The notes: generated from the letters alone by a model not told the origin. A stretch of 64,000 nucleotides of DNA from Astropecten irregularis (GCA_963971285.1 OZ020259.1:1550001-1614000), one strand, 5' to 3'; shown: positions 22,191-36,420, numbered from the stretch's first letter. A program made the numbers and translations.

Positions 22191-24099
22191 TTGCTCCTTT
22201 ATATGGCTACTTGTTGCTAGTATTAGATTTTCTGATGTTGCAGCTGTTGCGTTGCTATTGTGGTTCTGCTTGTATTTTGTGAATTGGATCCAACACCCAT
22301 ATCATTTCGATAAGAATTAGATGTTCAATCCATTATTTCTCACTGAAGAGAATATTGGTGTCTCCGAAACTAAACCATCAGTCAGATATCCATCGTATCC
22401 TTCTGCTTGCAGTTAAATTTTATTTTCTCATTTCTCGCGGCCAATAAAACTTGGAAGGAGCACTGACCATAAAATAAGATGTTTCGAAATTGTCCCGTGT
22501 AGGGGATGAGCGGGGCTTGATGTGAACAGGGGTTGTTTCCAAGGTTGTTCGTGTTCACAACAACTTTTCGGTGAAATGTATTATCTTTTGATGTATCGAT
22601 ATCTATTCACATTGATTAATCTGTGTTTTGGTGATAATCATTCATTTTAGGGAGCTCAAAACATGAAGTTGAAGCTTGTTTCAGCGCCGTTTGTGATGTG
22701 CGACGTTTCTTGTCACGTGGTTTGAACAAAGAAGGTGACAAAGAGACAGATGTGACGTCACGCGAAACTTTCTCTGTTCGAGGGAAAGAGTCGCAATTGG
22801 CCACTGGTCACAAAGCATTATTATGTTCAGATGCGTCAGAGTATCCCAGCTAACCCGCCAGTTACTTGACTTTTAAAATGTCTTTCTTTATAAGAAGAGA
22901 CGTCGCCATCTTTACTATAGTTTTTGAGGAGTTTAAGCACACTCGATTCCTTCTTGAACTCAAGTCTCAAGCACGTCTTTCCTTCTCAGACATCGTCACG
23001 GCTGAGAGGCCCATCATCACCCAGCCAAGCCAGTCCCCCTCGGTCCCCTCAGACGCATTCTTACCGGTCGTGTTTACTCAGTTGATTCGGACAGGCGCTG
23101 CCGGCAACTGCGCCTCTCAATTGTCACCGTTCCGTCTTAGAGATACGCAAGGCGCACACTGACAGACACCTTGCGGGGACATTATCGTCACGACGGCCGG
23201 TCACGTGTGGGACCGGCGGCCGGTGCCAGTTTTCGGACCGTAGCAAGATGCAATTTTGTTTTTCTGATTCCCTCAGTTTTCTGTTGGAACCTGAAACTGA
23301 TGTCTTTTCTTTTTTGTGCGTTTTTTTATCGTAAATGTTTGTCGATTCCGTGTCGAAGTCTGAGATGATCTCTTTGTTAGTCGGCAGACTGGATATCTGT
23401 TTGCCTGTGGATTAATCATTAGTCTCGCCTCAAGTCGCATTATCTTTCATTCATCGCCATCTATGATCAGATTTCACTCTTTATCTATCCCACCTCTTAA
23501 ACCGTTCTTTTAAATTACAGCCACATTAAGCACAGATTTTTCTAATTTCGTGGCACCGGGTCTGTTCTATTTGGATAGGCTATCGGTGTGCAGTGTATTT
23601 TGTGCACGGTGCCCATTGTAGACTGGGTCCCTTGCAGTCTCCACACGTGCCTAAACACCTTTGCTACACGTGCCTTGTAGGTTTTTGACTCTTTCTTCGT
23701 CATGTGGCCGGCACGCCCGTGTGTGTGTGCCGAGGCCGGTGCGCCAGCGGTCTTACTTCCCGGTGTTTTTACAGGCCCGAAGCCCCACAAGTCTGCTATA
23801 CGGTGTGGACACGCGAATGCTCAAAATGTGTATACCTAGAGGTGGCAATGCTGTTAGCTTAGTACCCGAGGCATACTCCCCTGGGAGTTGAGATGATTCC
23901 AGAAGTCTTGGTGTAGTTTGTCCAAAAGATCGGGGATTTCTTTGGGATTTTGAGGGCATGTCAAATTTGTTAGTATAACTCCAACTCGAACAACGATTGG
24001 CTTTAAGGTCTCAAGTGGGTGTCCTTACCAAACCTCGCATTGGGTTCGAGTCCGGGTCTTGTTTATCGCGTTCATTTCTAACATTATATTATTTTATTG

Positions 24100-24620
24100 A
24101 AAAAAGTGAACAAAGAAAAATTGACTGTAGCGGGATTCGAACCGGCGACCTCCTGAATACCGTACAGGCGCTCTACCAGGCTGAACCATCCACTTGGTGG
24201 TAACACCAATAGTCAATTTCAGTCAGTTTCCCTTGTGGTTATTTGATGATTTTATTATATTATTTTAATACTCACTAACCACAATGCAGGAAATTGACTG
24301 GTTAATTTCAAGTCATTGAAAGGTGGACTTAAGAAGCTTTGGCTGGAGCGGGATTCGAACCAGCGATCTCCTAAACACCGTAGGCCTATATTATTGTAAT
24401 CATCAAATAACTACAAGGGAAACTGTCTGAGTTAAGTTTAATTATGCAAATTAGGCTTGCCCTTAAGTTTAATTAGTCATTGAAAAGTTGTTGAAAAGTG
24501 AACAAAAACAAATTGACTGGAGTGGGATTCAAACCAGCGATCCCCGGAATACCGCAGCAGCGCTCTTACCAACCGATCTATCCAGCCATTTAAGTTGGCA
24601 GTGTCCCTGACTATATCATT
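24100..24620 (-). mobile_element. Cluster of three tRNA-derived SINE copies
   Basis: Three minus-strand copies have B boxes at 24,133 (GGATTCGAACC), about 24,353 (GGATTCGAACC) and about 24,528 (GGATTCAAACC). The associated GTTTCCCTTGTGGTTATTTG tail sequence lies between them. Confidence 0.7.
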
Positions 24621-24639
24621 TAAAACTCAACCCCCAATC

Positions 24640-24730
24640 AGGCCCTCCTAACTCCCAAGCATTTTATATAAATTACAGGTCATTTTTTTGGATGATGAGC
24701 AGTTTGCAGCAGTACATGTTTTTTTAAACT
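24640..24730. mobile_element. Family D arm fragment
   Basis: Contains AGGCCCTCCTAACTCCCAAG and GATGAGCAGTTTGCAGCAG, adjacent to a SINE cluster. Confidence 0.65.
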
Positions 24731-26141
24731 CAGTTGGTCGGGGTTTTTGTCTTTGATATTTATTTCTTTGACATGAATAATATCTAATTAGTTTCACTGT
24801 GAATAATTATGATTATTTCATGTGAAACTTATTTGAAATGATAAGTTTGGGAAACATTTGGGCTTAAGTAGTAACCAAAACTATGCCTAAGTCAAGGTTT
24901 AGGGCACGGGTCGTTAGGTACCGGTATACATGTCTGAGTGGGTCATGGCATGGCATTCGATGTAAATTATTTTCTTTTGAAACAAAAGACACACTGAGCT
25001 CATCAATCTATTCGAGTTGTGAACTGCGTATATGAACCGGCACAGAAACTGTACAAGACCCCATCACAGAGTGACAAAGGGAATCGCTAATGTAATGTGT
25101 ATATATAAGCCTACGTGTGTAAACACTAGAAGAACAGCTTTGAGGAGACAGAACAGAGTACATACAGTGATGAAAATCATTTTGTTAAACATCCCATGGG
25201 AATCTGTTTGGCTAGGAATAAGTAACTTAAAAATAATGTGTTGCACTGCCACCACATGGCAAGATGCGAACAAAATGGAGTTAAGTTTCATACACATTTG
25301 CCTCAGTCCGCCATACGAAATACGTTACCAATTCTGTCTAATGGTTCCAATATGTCTGATGTTGGCCTGTTTATTCGGGTTTTTTTTTATGGTCTTGGCG
25401 TTGTTGCGAAAGCTGCATGCAACTCCAAGTTGATGGAAAGAAAAGTTAATAGAAAAGAGAGGGGAAATAAAACATGTCCCAACACCCACGCCGCCATTAA
25501 CGAAGCGGGACCTGAAAAATATGAAATTCCAAAATTTATATGGCGTGCAGTTTAATAGCACCCCGTCGGCTATAAAACAATGTTGCCAACTGTTTAACAC
25601 CGTCACGGTTGTGCAGTGTGTTGTCTTGGTTCCTCCGTGTATTTTTACGCGGTAGAGACAGAAACTATAAAATTTTAAACACGCACGGGGCCGAAGCTGG
25701 CTTCTGTTGGGGCGCTATAACCTTGTTGCTGTATATAAATTTGGTCATATGTTAGTCTGAGATGTATAACACAGTGTGCTGCTAAACGACGGATCCATAA
25801 AAAGTAAACGCACTGTGATTTTTTAAAATAATAAAAAAAAAAAGGCCCAAGTTTTTTTGACGGGGACGTGTCGAGTTGTCAAGTTTGATTGTTGACATGT
25901 TAGGAAGTTTGTTCCAAAAGCCTAATGGCTTGAAAGTTGACAGGATCGTTTGTGTAGTTAGTTGTGGCGAGGTTTATGAGCCAAGCTTGTAATGAAAATG
26001 GACATTTTGATTTCTCTAACCAGTAGCCAGTAACAGGTGCGCGAAGGCATACCGAATACGAATCAACTGCCTGAACGCTGACGTTAAAATTGGACAAAAT
26101 ATCGGCTGTCTGATGTTTTTGGAGTTTGAGACCCGAGACAT

Positions 26142-26500
26142 TTAAAGGTAGTATCATACTTTGGTGAGAAACCAAAACAGAAATGCTCACAGATTTACCT
26201 ATAACTTACAGGGTATGAAGATGGTGGTGGTAGAAACATACCGTTAAAAAGTTTCCGCCTGAAATGGTGTATTTATCCAGAAATTAGTAAAACAACGACC
26301 GAAAATCTGTTTGATCGTTTAAAAGATCAACAATAAAAGAGAAAAGACTTAGTGTGGCTGTTTTGCACTGTTTTCTCAATAAGTCGGCAATGTATGGGAC
26401 TGGGAATTTCACAGATGACTGTTACTGTATCTTTCTTGATTATTTGTGTTAATGAATCTGTATTTCTTTGACAAAAACCAAAGTATGATACTACCTTTAA
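26142..26500 (+). mobile_element. TTAA-flanked MITE, family A, copy 3
   Basis: Full-length copy (359 bp) in the same orientation as copy 1. Termini are intact and TTAA-bounded on both sides. Confidence 0.85.
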
Positions 26501-27449
26501 TGAATTCCGGGAGAGAAAAGCCCAAAAAATTATCCAATAAAATGTTGTCTGTGTGGCAGCTGGTTGAGCAAATAATAGCAGCGCCCTATAGGCCCGATGT
26601 CACGATCGGCTTTTATTGCTACACTAAAAGGCGCATCGATCTTGAATACTCAGCCAAAAAAATGTACTGTAACAATGCAGACTATTATAATATGGCGCGT
26701 CCCAAAAAACATGAACCTTTGTTACAACCGGGTATCATTTTGATGATACCGCTGTTGGGAGATTTACCCTCTTTTAGGCAACAGAATAGATACCATTAGG
26801 CCCTAACTTAGGCCAATTCACGGTGAAAACCCGAATTGTTCAACCGTGCCTGCCTCCACGTATACCAAAATCAAAGCGCAGTCACGTACGAGTCTTTGTT
26901 TCACAAACTTCTGCACTGACATGAAAGCAACGTTCTCCAACAACAAAATAATCATTTCCAAGCCGTCTCAAGAATTAAAAAGCCGTGGTTGGCCCTTGGC
27001 GCTCACAACGACCAGAAAATACACCCAAACACCAACATGCAGCGCAGACAAGCAGCGTTTACATTTCAATCCGTCATCGCAACGGCTGGACCCGTCATGT
27101 GACATTAGTATCATTATGTTTAAACGAGATCGCGTGACCTCTGACCCCGACATCATAATTGTTCAGGTTGGTGTCGTGGATGGAACACCATGGCGGCACT
27201 TGTTGCAAAATTTAACGACGCGATTGTCGTAAATCACCCTTCTCTTGCGATTTCTGGTGCCCGGTTGAGTCGCTCTGGGGATTTTATTTCTGTCTTTGTC
27301 GATAAACAGATAGGCCTATACTTAGGCCATTTTTGGTCCAATATTTTCACAATCATTTTAAAGGGCATTCGAAACATTGGTAAAGGTGACAGAGTAGCTG
27401 TAGGCTTCTTATAGTTTGATCTGTCCTTCAATAACACCAAACCTGTAAA

Positions 27450-27690
27450 ATTTTCAGCTCAATTGATCATTGGAAACAGTAGAAAACAGCGAAAACCTTA
27501 TGCCAAATTGTGTGGGAATAGCTGTCTCATTTTTTATCTTTGCAAGATAAAAATTGTGATGTTTGGTTTTACTCTTTTCTGGATAAATACGGCATTTCAG
27601 GCAGAACAGTTTTCACATTATGTTTCTATCATTACCGTCTTTAAGTTATACTTAAATTTGTGAACAATTCTGTTTTGTCGCAAGACTTCT
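27450..27690 (-). mobile_element. Old family A/B-like MITE remnant
   Basis: Interior blocks such as TTTTCTGGATAAATAC, GCATTTCAGGCAGAA and GTGAACAATTCTGTTTTG match families A and B, but no terminal repeats remain. Confidence 0.55.
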
Positions 27691-29036
27691 TATTAGTTGA
27701 AATTATTTGCTTTTCTTAAATTCTTGTCAAGTTCCGTGGCACAAATATGTCTGATATTATGTATTTTTTAATAATGCGTGTAATTAATTGGACTTTCCTG
27801 AAGGACAATGTTGAGGTGTTATTCAAGAAAAAGGAAACACCAGTTCTAGACGTCTGTGCCCATTCTTACCCACGGGGCGCGTGGCCCGTCACACGCGCAC
27901 CGTAGACCCGAGACCCCACCCGCCGATAATTCGAGGTTTAACCCGGGTGTGTTCATCCCTCGGCACACGGTCGGCCAAGAAACTCCTCCCGTGTAATATT
28001 AAGATGCAACCGCTTACTGCTACCGTACGTGGGCGCGCATGTACGACACGGCCATCCACGCGCCCAAAACACCAGCCGGAAATTTGTCTGATTAATGCCT
28101 TGAAGTTGTGGTCTCAACCCCCCCCCCCCCCCCCCCACCTCTTGAAAAAAAGGTGGTCATCGCACAATTATTCCTTATCTTCCTAATTTCCTCCACTTAA
28201 AAACCACCACACGGAAATCTGAACGAGGTAAGCCGTCCGGTCGTCCGGCACGACCGTACGCCGTCTATTTGCCCATTTTTTCCGGCCAGGGTGGCAGTGA
28301 GGCGAGCCCTAATTCTTCGGTCATTTATAATATTCACGGACACAATGGACGGGCCAGATTTCTTCCAGCCGGAGCCCACGAATTTTAATATCAGGCCTGA
28401 TAATAATAAATATACCATCTTGGAATAAAGTCTACATTCAGCATTAGTACAAAAAAACAAGAAACCGTCAAGGCATGCGCGCGTGTAGTCTCAGCTGACC
28501 AATCAGAACCCTGCATTCAATGAGAAACCGTTTTGGTATCCATGTTATGCTTTTAAAGTTAAACACAGGAGAAATCAAACCTCGGGAATGAGTGTTTGTT
28601 TTATTATCCTCGTGAATCGATCTCTCCAACCTCCACAAGCCTCGGAGCTATATACCGGCCTCCCACTTGAGCTCATCCCCGGGAACACCCGCTGGTGGGA
28701 CACTCGTCGTCTCGCTAATTATCTCCGGCGAAACAAGGTAAAGAGAGCTACCGCGGAGGAAATGTAAGAACCGTGCGACTGTCTGTTAATGCTGGCCCGG
28801 ATTCTGCTCCAATCATCGGCTTAACGTCTCCGGCAGTGGCTGTAGCTTCTAGTTCTCCGTCACCTTAAAGCTAAAATAAAAATTACAGGCTTTTTTATGT
28901 TGATGCTCCGTTTTCTTGGTCAGAACATCATTTGCATATAATTCAAACTGGTAGCCAGTCGCCTGTTTTTTGATAGGCCTACCAGTTGCATTGACATGAA
29001 TGTAGCAATTAGGAAATGGGTTCAAAAGATGAGGTG

Positions 29037-29320
29037 ACTGAGGCCCAAGGTATAATGTTAGGGAGTCAGGTTGGCGTTGCGGTTCTTTCCTCGCCTTTCC
29101 CCTCTACGGACCGAGTTCAAGTCCGGCTCGGTTGGGTTTTCAGTCCCTGCCTGATTCCGTTGGTTTTACCCAGAATATTACTCTGGGGTTTTCCTTCCAC
29201 CTCTAAAACTGTATCTTCTTCTCATCATCTTTCCATAAAAGGTTTCATCAGGCTTTCAAGCTACAGTGCCTAGGGCGCCTTTGAGGAATCCTTGGTGTCA
29301 TCACCAGAAATTGATAATGA
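29037..29320 (+). mobile_element. Second SINE family, full copy
   Basis: tRNA-like head with GAGTTCAAGTCC, then TTACTCTGGGGTTTTCCTTC and a tail ending TGAGGAATCCTTGGTGTCAT. Two minus-strand copies lie at 54,036 and 58,876. Confidence 0.7.
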
Positions 29321-29954
29321 TAACATTTTGAAAAGGCCCTATAAACCATGTCCAAATTGAATCCGGTCACACTTACGTTTAGCCTGAAGGTGGGATGATT
29401 TGAAATCATATTTGACCCATTTTTTGGCTCAATTGAACATTAATTTATGCCCATAAACGGCATAATTATCACAACTTAGTGTTAACTCTTGCAGTCAAAA
29501 TATTACTACTTGAATTGACTTAATTTTGAGTGTACTTTTGAAATTTTTGTCCCAACTAGGCCGGAAATGAGGTCATAAAATGTCTTGAATAATGATCAGA
29601 TCCTTGCCCTTCCCCAAATTGCACCCATGCATGCCCCCTGTCTTTCTGCTGGTCACGCACCCTTGCTGATTGACGCATGACTGCTTATATTCATTACATC
29701 CAGTTATTGTTACAAAATGTTAATTTTTCGACTTGTATACCAGCTTTTACTAGCCTGATCATGTCGGGTCATGGCGACTTCCCTAGCTACATGCCCCAAT
29801 TTTTTAATGTAGGTCTCCATTTTGTTCATTTTACTTAGCGGCACTGTTAGGCATGATCGACCAAAATGTTGCAGAACTTTCAAAAGGCTTCCCGACAGAC
29901 GCTGTGACCACATTCAACAATTGTTGCAAATTTTCTAACTATAAAAAAACAACA

Positions 29955-30085
29955 ATACAAGTAATAAACTGCAGCAAACGGCTCATCATCCAAAATAAAA
30001 TGCTTGAAGTTAGGAGGACCTGACGCGTTTCGATCCTAGCAGGATCTTTATCGAAGGCTTTATCAATAAAGATCCTGCTATAAAG
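29955..30085. mobile_element. Family D half element
   Basis: AAGTAATAAACTGCAGCAAA, AGTTAGGAGGACCTGACGCG and TAGCAGGATCTTTATCGAAG occur in order. The other arm is reduced to a few bases. Confidence 0.7.
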
Positions 30086-30837
30086 AAAAACACGTATGCA
30101 TTTCATTAATGGATTTTAAAAAGGAGGAAATTACGAATGCAACGTTGCGAGGAAACTTTCATCAAAGCCTTGCGATAATTTCTGCCAATTTGGTAGGCAA
30201 AATATTGGGCTGTGACGCTGCATATGAAAGGTGTAATACGGTAGAGGATAGCGGCACAGTTGGGATAAAAACGGCAGATAAAGAAAAAATATTCACTGAA
30301 CGGAAAATTGCCCCTAATCAATTATTTACAAGTTGACTCCCAAATGCGTATCCGCGAAGAACTCCACATCTAGTCTGACTTCATTCAGATTTTAATTCAT
30401 ACTCACCACTGAGTTTCTGCTAAGAACAGGTTTATTTATTTTCATGCCGTTTTTTAATTAGGCTACTTAATTAGGCTTAAGACAAACGGTAATGTCAGAG
30501 TGACATGTGTCAATGTAAACAAAAATTGATAAATTTGGGGGAAGTTAGAGCCTATAGTATAAATTATGTTTGTATTAAATTAATCCAATTAATGAAACTG
30601 CAGCTGCAAACTGGTAATCAACCAAAAATAATGACTTAAATTTTTTTTTATTAAATGAGATGAGTGTAGGAAGTTGTTTAATCATCCTATTTGAATATGC
30701 AAATTATTGCTACATCACGTGGTTCTATACCTTAGCAACATTATACAACTATGCCTTAATTAATTGGGCTTTCTAGAGGGAATGTTGAGGTGTTATTCAA
30801 GAAAAAGAAACACCAGTTCCCGACGACTTTACAAAAA

Positions 30838-30895
30838 AATGCTTAGAGTTAGGAAGGCCTGATGCGTCGATCATAGCAGGATTTTTCTCTGAGGC
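30838..30895. mobile_element. Family D fragment
   Basis: GCTTAGAGTTAGGAAGGCCT then a degraded GATCATAGCAGGATTTTT. Confidence 0.6.
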
Positions 30896-31157
30896 TAAAA
30901 AATAGAATGAAATATTTCAAATTTTATTTGAAATATAATGCTCAGTTATTAGTTACTAAAAAGAAAAAAAGTACTCGTGATCAGTTTAAAAGACAACGTA
31001 ATCTGGTTTTATCACGCAAGTTCTGTTATCTGGTGACCGCGTACGAGTGTGTATAGCTGCGAACAGCCCAGATCGAGACGAGGGAGAAAAAAAATCAGGG
31101 GTGTAATTATTAACTCAAGGGCCCCTAACTCATTATACAGGCATTCCGGCCCGTGGG

Positions 31158-31201
31158 GGGAGACAGGGGGGGGGGGGGGGGGTAGGGGTAGGGGGGGGGG
31201 T
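31158..31201. repeat. Poly-G tract
   Basis: Long G run interrupted by TA. Other homopolymer C or G runs lie near 15,066, 21,094, 28,120, 34,071, 45,840, 53,103, 55,541 and 57,173. Assembly length at these sites is unreliable. Confidence 0.9.
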
Positions 31202-33087
31202 GGCTGGCCTGGGACAATGGGACTCGCGTACGGACGGGCTGGGGCAACGTGGGAACGGCCGTGCAACCAATGTCCCATAACGGTACTGCATACATCACCA
31301 CTCATGGCTCTATTGTTGTGTGCGAGAGAGCCTAGTACGTTCTTTTCTTTCTTGTCTTTCCTTCAATTATTATACAAAAATGTCCAGAGGTCATAGAAGT
31401 GGTTAATTTCCGATAACATGCCGTCTCTTTCTGTGTGTTCTAGGGGATGGGGTTGTAGCCCTTCTCTCTTAATGAACCAGTTTAGTTCTGGATGTTTTAA
31501 AAACACGCTTTTGAATGATTTTTTTATTGATTTGTTAGACAATCAGGCTTTTTCAATTTCATATTGTGTTTCGATGGTTGTGTTCAGTGCGTTTATTGTA
31601 TGAGTGCTTTAGGTTTTCAGTACTGTGGCAAGTAGCACGTTTTTGTATTCATGGTAAGATGTGTATGGTTAATTAAAATTTGTTAATTGTGCTGGCTTGT
31701 TTCGCAAGGCCATGTGAGTGTGAACACTAATTAGTAAGTTATTGTATTCCACGTGTAGCTTTGTAAGACCCGCACAATTTTTCTCTATGGCACTCAAATC
31801 CAAGTAACAGTGTGGTGATCAATGTAAGAAGCTTAAAGTTCCCATAAAAACGATTTTCTTTTCTACCTATCTGACTATACAAAAGACAATGGAATATGGA
31901 AGTGTATCGTTCTTCAGTGCAGTCTTCCATATAACTCCTGTGTGTTTCCGGGCCCACCAGCAGGCAACTTACAGAGCGTATACCTATGAAGCTTAGACAC
32001 GGTCTCAGACTTCTGTGTCAGTTCCCCACCAGCGGGAATAATTAATCACTTAATTGGTATGTGGGTCTGCAAACTGAACAGATACTAAAACCGTGGGAAA
32101 GACTGATCTCACGCATTAACTGCACAAACAAAGAAAGGCTCTCCCTTTTCATCAAATGGCATTTAATAAAAGAAAAATCAATACATGTTTTCTTAAATTG
32201 CAAAGTGTTTGGCACAACACCGGTATGTGTATAGGAGCATTCAGTGGTACCATACGGGCCATGTGGACATTTTGTCGATCGTATGGGGATTAGAAAACGT
32301 CAATTTGATATCCTTATTAAATAACAATCTATCTGTTGCTAAGGTAGAGAACCACGTGATATAGCAACCATTTGCATATTCAGACAGGATGATTAAACAA
32401 CATCCTTATTACTACACATCTCATTAAAAAAAAGGTGAAAATCCACTTTTTTGTGAGTGAAATTTCAGTTCCACCGACTGAAAATAGGGACCATTATTCA
32501 TGTTTTTGACTAGAGAGTAAAGAGAGAAATGTATTTAGTCAAATATACTTAATTTTTACTCAATTTAGTAGGCTTCATTGCAAAGTTTTCCATCGTAAAA
32601 TCAGAAGTTGGTTTTCGCCTAAAATCGTCTAGCCTCACTTTTTTAACAAGATTTTTATGGAGATTATACGAATTCGACGTTATTCAAATGTGGCTATGCC
32701 CAGAGGGTTAATTCTGCAGCTTTTGAAATTTATGAATACCAGAGATTTGAAGCGTAGAAAGGGACTTGCATTCCTAGCAATACCAATATTATGCAGAGTT
32801 GCTTCGGTCAGTGAGCACACGTATAAAGAGATTCCTTGCCTAAGGGTATATAATGCTCTTGTGTATTCTGTACCGCGTGGCTGGCACTATAGTACCACAA
32901 GCCCAGCTTGCTGCATACGCCAACATGAAAGACGTTGTAAAAAATAAAATTGGACAGCCCAAATTTTGAAGGTTTTAGAAACTAGTAAAATTGTCTATAT
33001 GCATGAATCTCAAGTCAGAAATCAGACATAATAATGTATGTAATTCACAGTTTTTCCCCATTACTAAATTAACAATTTTCTATTTGA

Positions 33088-33192
33088 GAAAGATCCTGCT
33101 AGGATGGAAACGCGTCAGGCACTCCTAACTCCAAGCATTTCAGGTTTTTTTGGCTAATGAGCAGTTTGCAGCAATTTTTTACTTGTATTAAT
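33088..33192. mobile_element. Family D half element
   Basis: GAAAGATCCTGCTAGGATGG, ACTCCTAACTCCAAGCATTT and ATGAGCAGTTTGCAGCA in the opposite arm order. Confidence 0.7.
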
Positions 33193-34589
33193 CATAAATA
33201 AAATTAAATTAAAATTCAGTCAATTTCCCTTGTGGTTATTTGGTAATCATAAATATAATATACTTATTTTGTAGGTGTTATTATCTATCTACTTTGGTGT
33301 GGGTTTGATTTGAGTGCAAATGAAATAGAGAAAAATTGCACGAAATTATACACGTACCTGTTGGTTTAAAGAATATTGATTAAGGATTATTTTCACCAAA
33401 TGATGGTCAGAACGGGGCATTGGATGTTTGAAAATGCACTACCGAATTTGAGTTTGGAAAAAAAGTATGGTCGAAAAAAAAATCGAAGTTTAGAAAAGAA
33501 ATTCTTTTTGGAATGGAAAAGGGGCAGTCCTAATCATTACAAATCAAAACCAAGTAACCATAAATCATTAATTTTCACAGGAGAAAAGTAAGAGAAATCT
33601 TTTATTTTCAGGGGAGTTAAAAAAAACAACACCAGAATCCCCCGCTGAGTATAATGCGTTGGGTAAAGGCTGGCTATGTCGCATGCACGTTAACACGTGT
33701 GTTTCTCTGGTTAGGCTCGGCCACACAGCCCACGGGGTGTGCTCACCCCCTTTGTGGGGGGAAAAGTTTCCAGAGTGACAAGAAAATCGGAAATGATCTC
33801 TTTCATTTTCCCTCTGTTGCTCGGCAAGCCAGGCAGGTGAGTGCTTAAACTGTGCCGGTAACTTTAATTGTGCTGACGGCACACGTCGCACGTGCGACAA
33901 GGTGTGTCAACAACAGGCATCACGGCACGCGAACTGAAAGCTAAACCCTTTACGTCTCACCCCACTTTCACACGCTCCGGCACACCCCCGCACGCGAAAT
34001 GCACGAGACCCAGGCTCCAATGGCACGCGTAGAAGAATGGCGATTGGGCAAGGCCCATTGTTGAATTTGTTGGGGGGGGGGGGGGGTAACCCACACACGA
34101 GAAAAAAAGGGCTTCCATTCTTGCGATTTCACCTCCATGTTTTGTTCAAGGGTATTATTGTTCTATGGCTGCTGCGACATTTTCATATTTGTTTTACAAA
34201 TCCAGCTTTGCTTTTTCTCTGGCGAGGCGAGCACGGTGCCTCGCTGCGGTTTGCAAGTTCCATTGTGTGGAGAAATTTTCCCATGGAACTCGCCTTTTAT
34301 ATGTATTTTTTTTTTTCGGGTTTTTTTTTTGTCTGGCGGCGTAAAGGTGTTTTGGTGGCCGATAATTTCAGGACAAGTGGACGTGGAGGAAATAGCAGGC
34401 TCTTTGTGTGTGACTGTATTTTATTATTTATTTTTTACGCAGTGTCTGTGGAACCTGTGGGAAATTAAATAGGCTGATTACAGGAACACGTTCGATATTA
34501 TTCTTTTTTTTTTTCATTTTTATCATTTGTTCACATGATGAGTTCTTTAGAGTAAAACATTAATTAAGCAAAATCAGCCTAAGCAAATT

Positions 34590-34813
34590 GGGGCCCATTT
34601 TGTAGAGCTGCTTAAGCACACAATTTTCTTAAGCGTGCAAAGTCTTCCTTGATCAAACAGGAATTTCTAACCAAATTTTCATAAGATGTTTACTGCTTTT
34701 GACTTGTATTCGGCCATTGTTTGCTGAGCATAACATTCACAAGGAGTTTTGGATGGCATACAGATTGTATTTACCAAACTTGTTGGTGCCTAAACAACAG
34801 TGAAATTAGCCCC
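34590..34813. mobile_element. Family C MITE
   Basis: Ends GGGGCCCATTTTGTAGAGC and a complementary GAAATTAGCCCC. It shares TTGATCAAACAGGAATT and TTGTTTGCTGAGCATAACA with the 54,567 copy. Confidence 0.65.
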
Positions 34814-35109
34814 TATTGTGTGAATTTGTTCGCGGACGAAAGATGAAGTGAATGATTCATTTAAATCTCACAGATTTTTGTTTTTACATAGATGAAGCTG
34901 ATAGATTTGGCACGGTTCCAAGATATCTATAAACTTGAACAGGCTCATGACCTTTAGCCCTCCCCATTCGGCCCCCGACACAAGCCAAAAGACGAAAGTT
35001 TTTTTATTAATGAAGTAATTTTCTCATTTCCTTTTTTTTCCAAATTAGACTTGCCATTTACCGACGTATATATCAGCAACTCGGTGTTTTTGAGTGTACA
35101 TGAGAACCT

Positions 35110-35195
35110 AAGGCTGGCTCAGGTGGGATTCGAACCCAGGACCTCCTGCTAATGAGTGCAGATGCAATACCACTAGGCCACAAGCTAGCTGGGAG
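35110..35195 (-). mobile_element. tRNA-like fragment, likely SINE head
   Basis: GGTGGGATTCGAACCC at 35,123-35,137 and ACCACTAGGCCACAAGC resemble the B and A boxes of a minus-strand tRNA. The anticodon loop and acceptor do not pair convincingly. Confidence 0.4.
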
Positions 35196-36420
35196 CACTG
35201 GTGTCGATTTCTGTTCATGATTGGGGGGTATATGATTGGTGATTTGGTGTCCTATGCGAGGGAGCGAAACAAACGAGTGGGGGGAGGCTGTGGGAGGTGG
35301 GATACCCTCCTCCCAAACCAGGGACTTTTTATTAAAAACAGAGTCGAAAAGTCGCATTTTAGAGCATTTGAAACGATATTCAGAAGCACTGCGAATACTA
35401 AAAAACAAAAGGAACATGTAATACTTCTATTCAATAAACTAGAATGGTAAGTCAAATCCAATATCACAGTGCTTGGAACCGCAATTATTATCTACATTAT
35501 TTAATTAATTAATATGCACTCAGAACACCATGTCTGCAGTGCTGATATACCTCAGAGATTGGATGGCAAGCATCATTTTCATATTAGACATTTTACACGC
35601 ATCGCATACAGAAATAATTATGTCCTTCAATAGCTACCGTTATGACAACCACACAGTCTTAATTTTCTCCACAAATACATTTAAATTTCTCCAGTTAGCG
35701 ACTGCCGAACGGGAGTTGGCCTTAAACAATGTCGTTATCTTTTTCTCAAATAGGCCTAAGGTTCAGTGATGTTGAATTTCAAGACCGAAACATTATCATA
35801 TCCTTCCCATCTCAAAATTGTACTTTTTGATGTATTTGTTCCCCTAAATAATCGTGTAAATAACTTAAAGACAAGCTATTTGTGACAATTAGTTGGATCT
35901 ATTTAACACAAACTATGTTTTTATTATGATTATTTTGTTATGATTTCTTGTTGGGAAAGTAATCGGCCGCTAACCATAGCAACAGCATGAATTCTGTAAT
36001 GAGTTTTCTTTTTCAGCAGAGGGCGCTGTTGCAGATTTTCTCCTCACGCGCGAGGGGCAGAGATACCCGAATAATGTTCAGTGTTATAAGTATCTGACTA
36101 AAAAAAACTGCAAGAGGAGAACAGACTCGGATGCTTTTAGAATCGCTTGAATGAAAGTGGATAAAAAAAATCTTGCTGATATTAATTTCATTTTGTTAAT
36201 TTTGATTGATTTCTTAATTTGCCAGTTTACCCGACAATAGAAAATGATTTCATTTACATGAGGCCTTTGTAAAACCAATGAAATGGTTAACAGTGAATAA
36301 CTAATTGATTTTCGACCGAAAGACTGTTTTTGTTCCTTCCTAAAGGTATCAAAATAGGACTATGATATCAATTTCAATATGGAATTTAACTGATTATGGC
36401 TTAAGAGTTAATTTGCGGGT

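Larger units (their letters stand above)
19661..24099. other. Gene desert part 1
   Basis: CpG-containing islands at 19,620-19,830, 21,720-21,870, 23,000-23,240 and 23,640-23,770 are separated by AT-rich DNA and the listed repeats. Frames across the islands show no known domain. Confidence 0.5.
24731..36420. other. Gene desert part 2
   Basis: Besides the listed MITEs and SINE, islands of higher GC lie at 27,860-28,090, 28,200-28,870, 31,020-31,290 and 33,660-34,040. No exon with splice sites and family resemblance was found. Confidence 0.5.

Noticed and set aside
22007..22282. Poly-Val and poly-Leu frames of 65-91 codons
   Set aside because: Produced by the trinucleotide repeat; no gene context.
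25032..25433. 133-codon frame with a hydrophobic C-terminal stretch
   Set aside because: No homology I recognise, no splice context, and overlapping frames of similar length on both strands.
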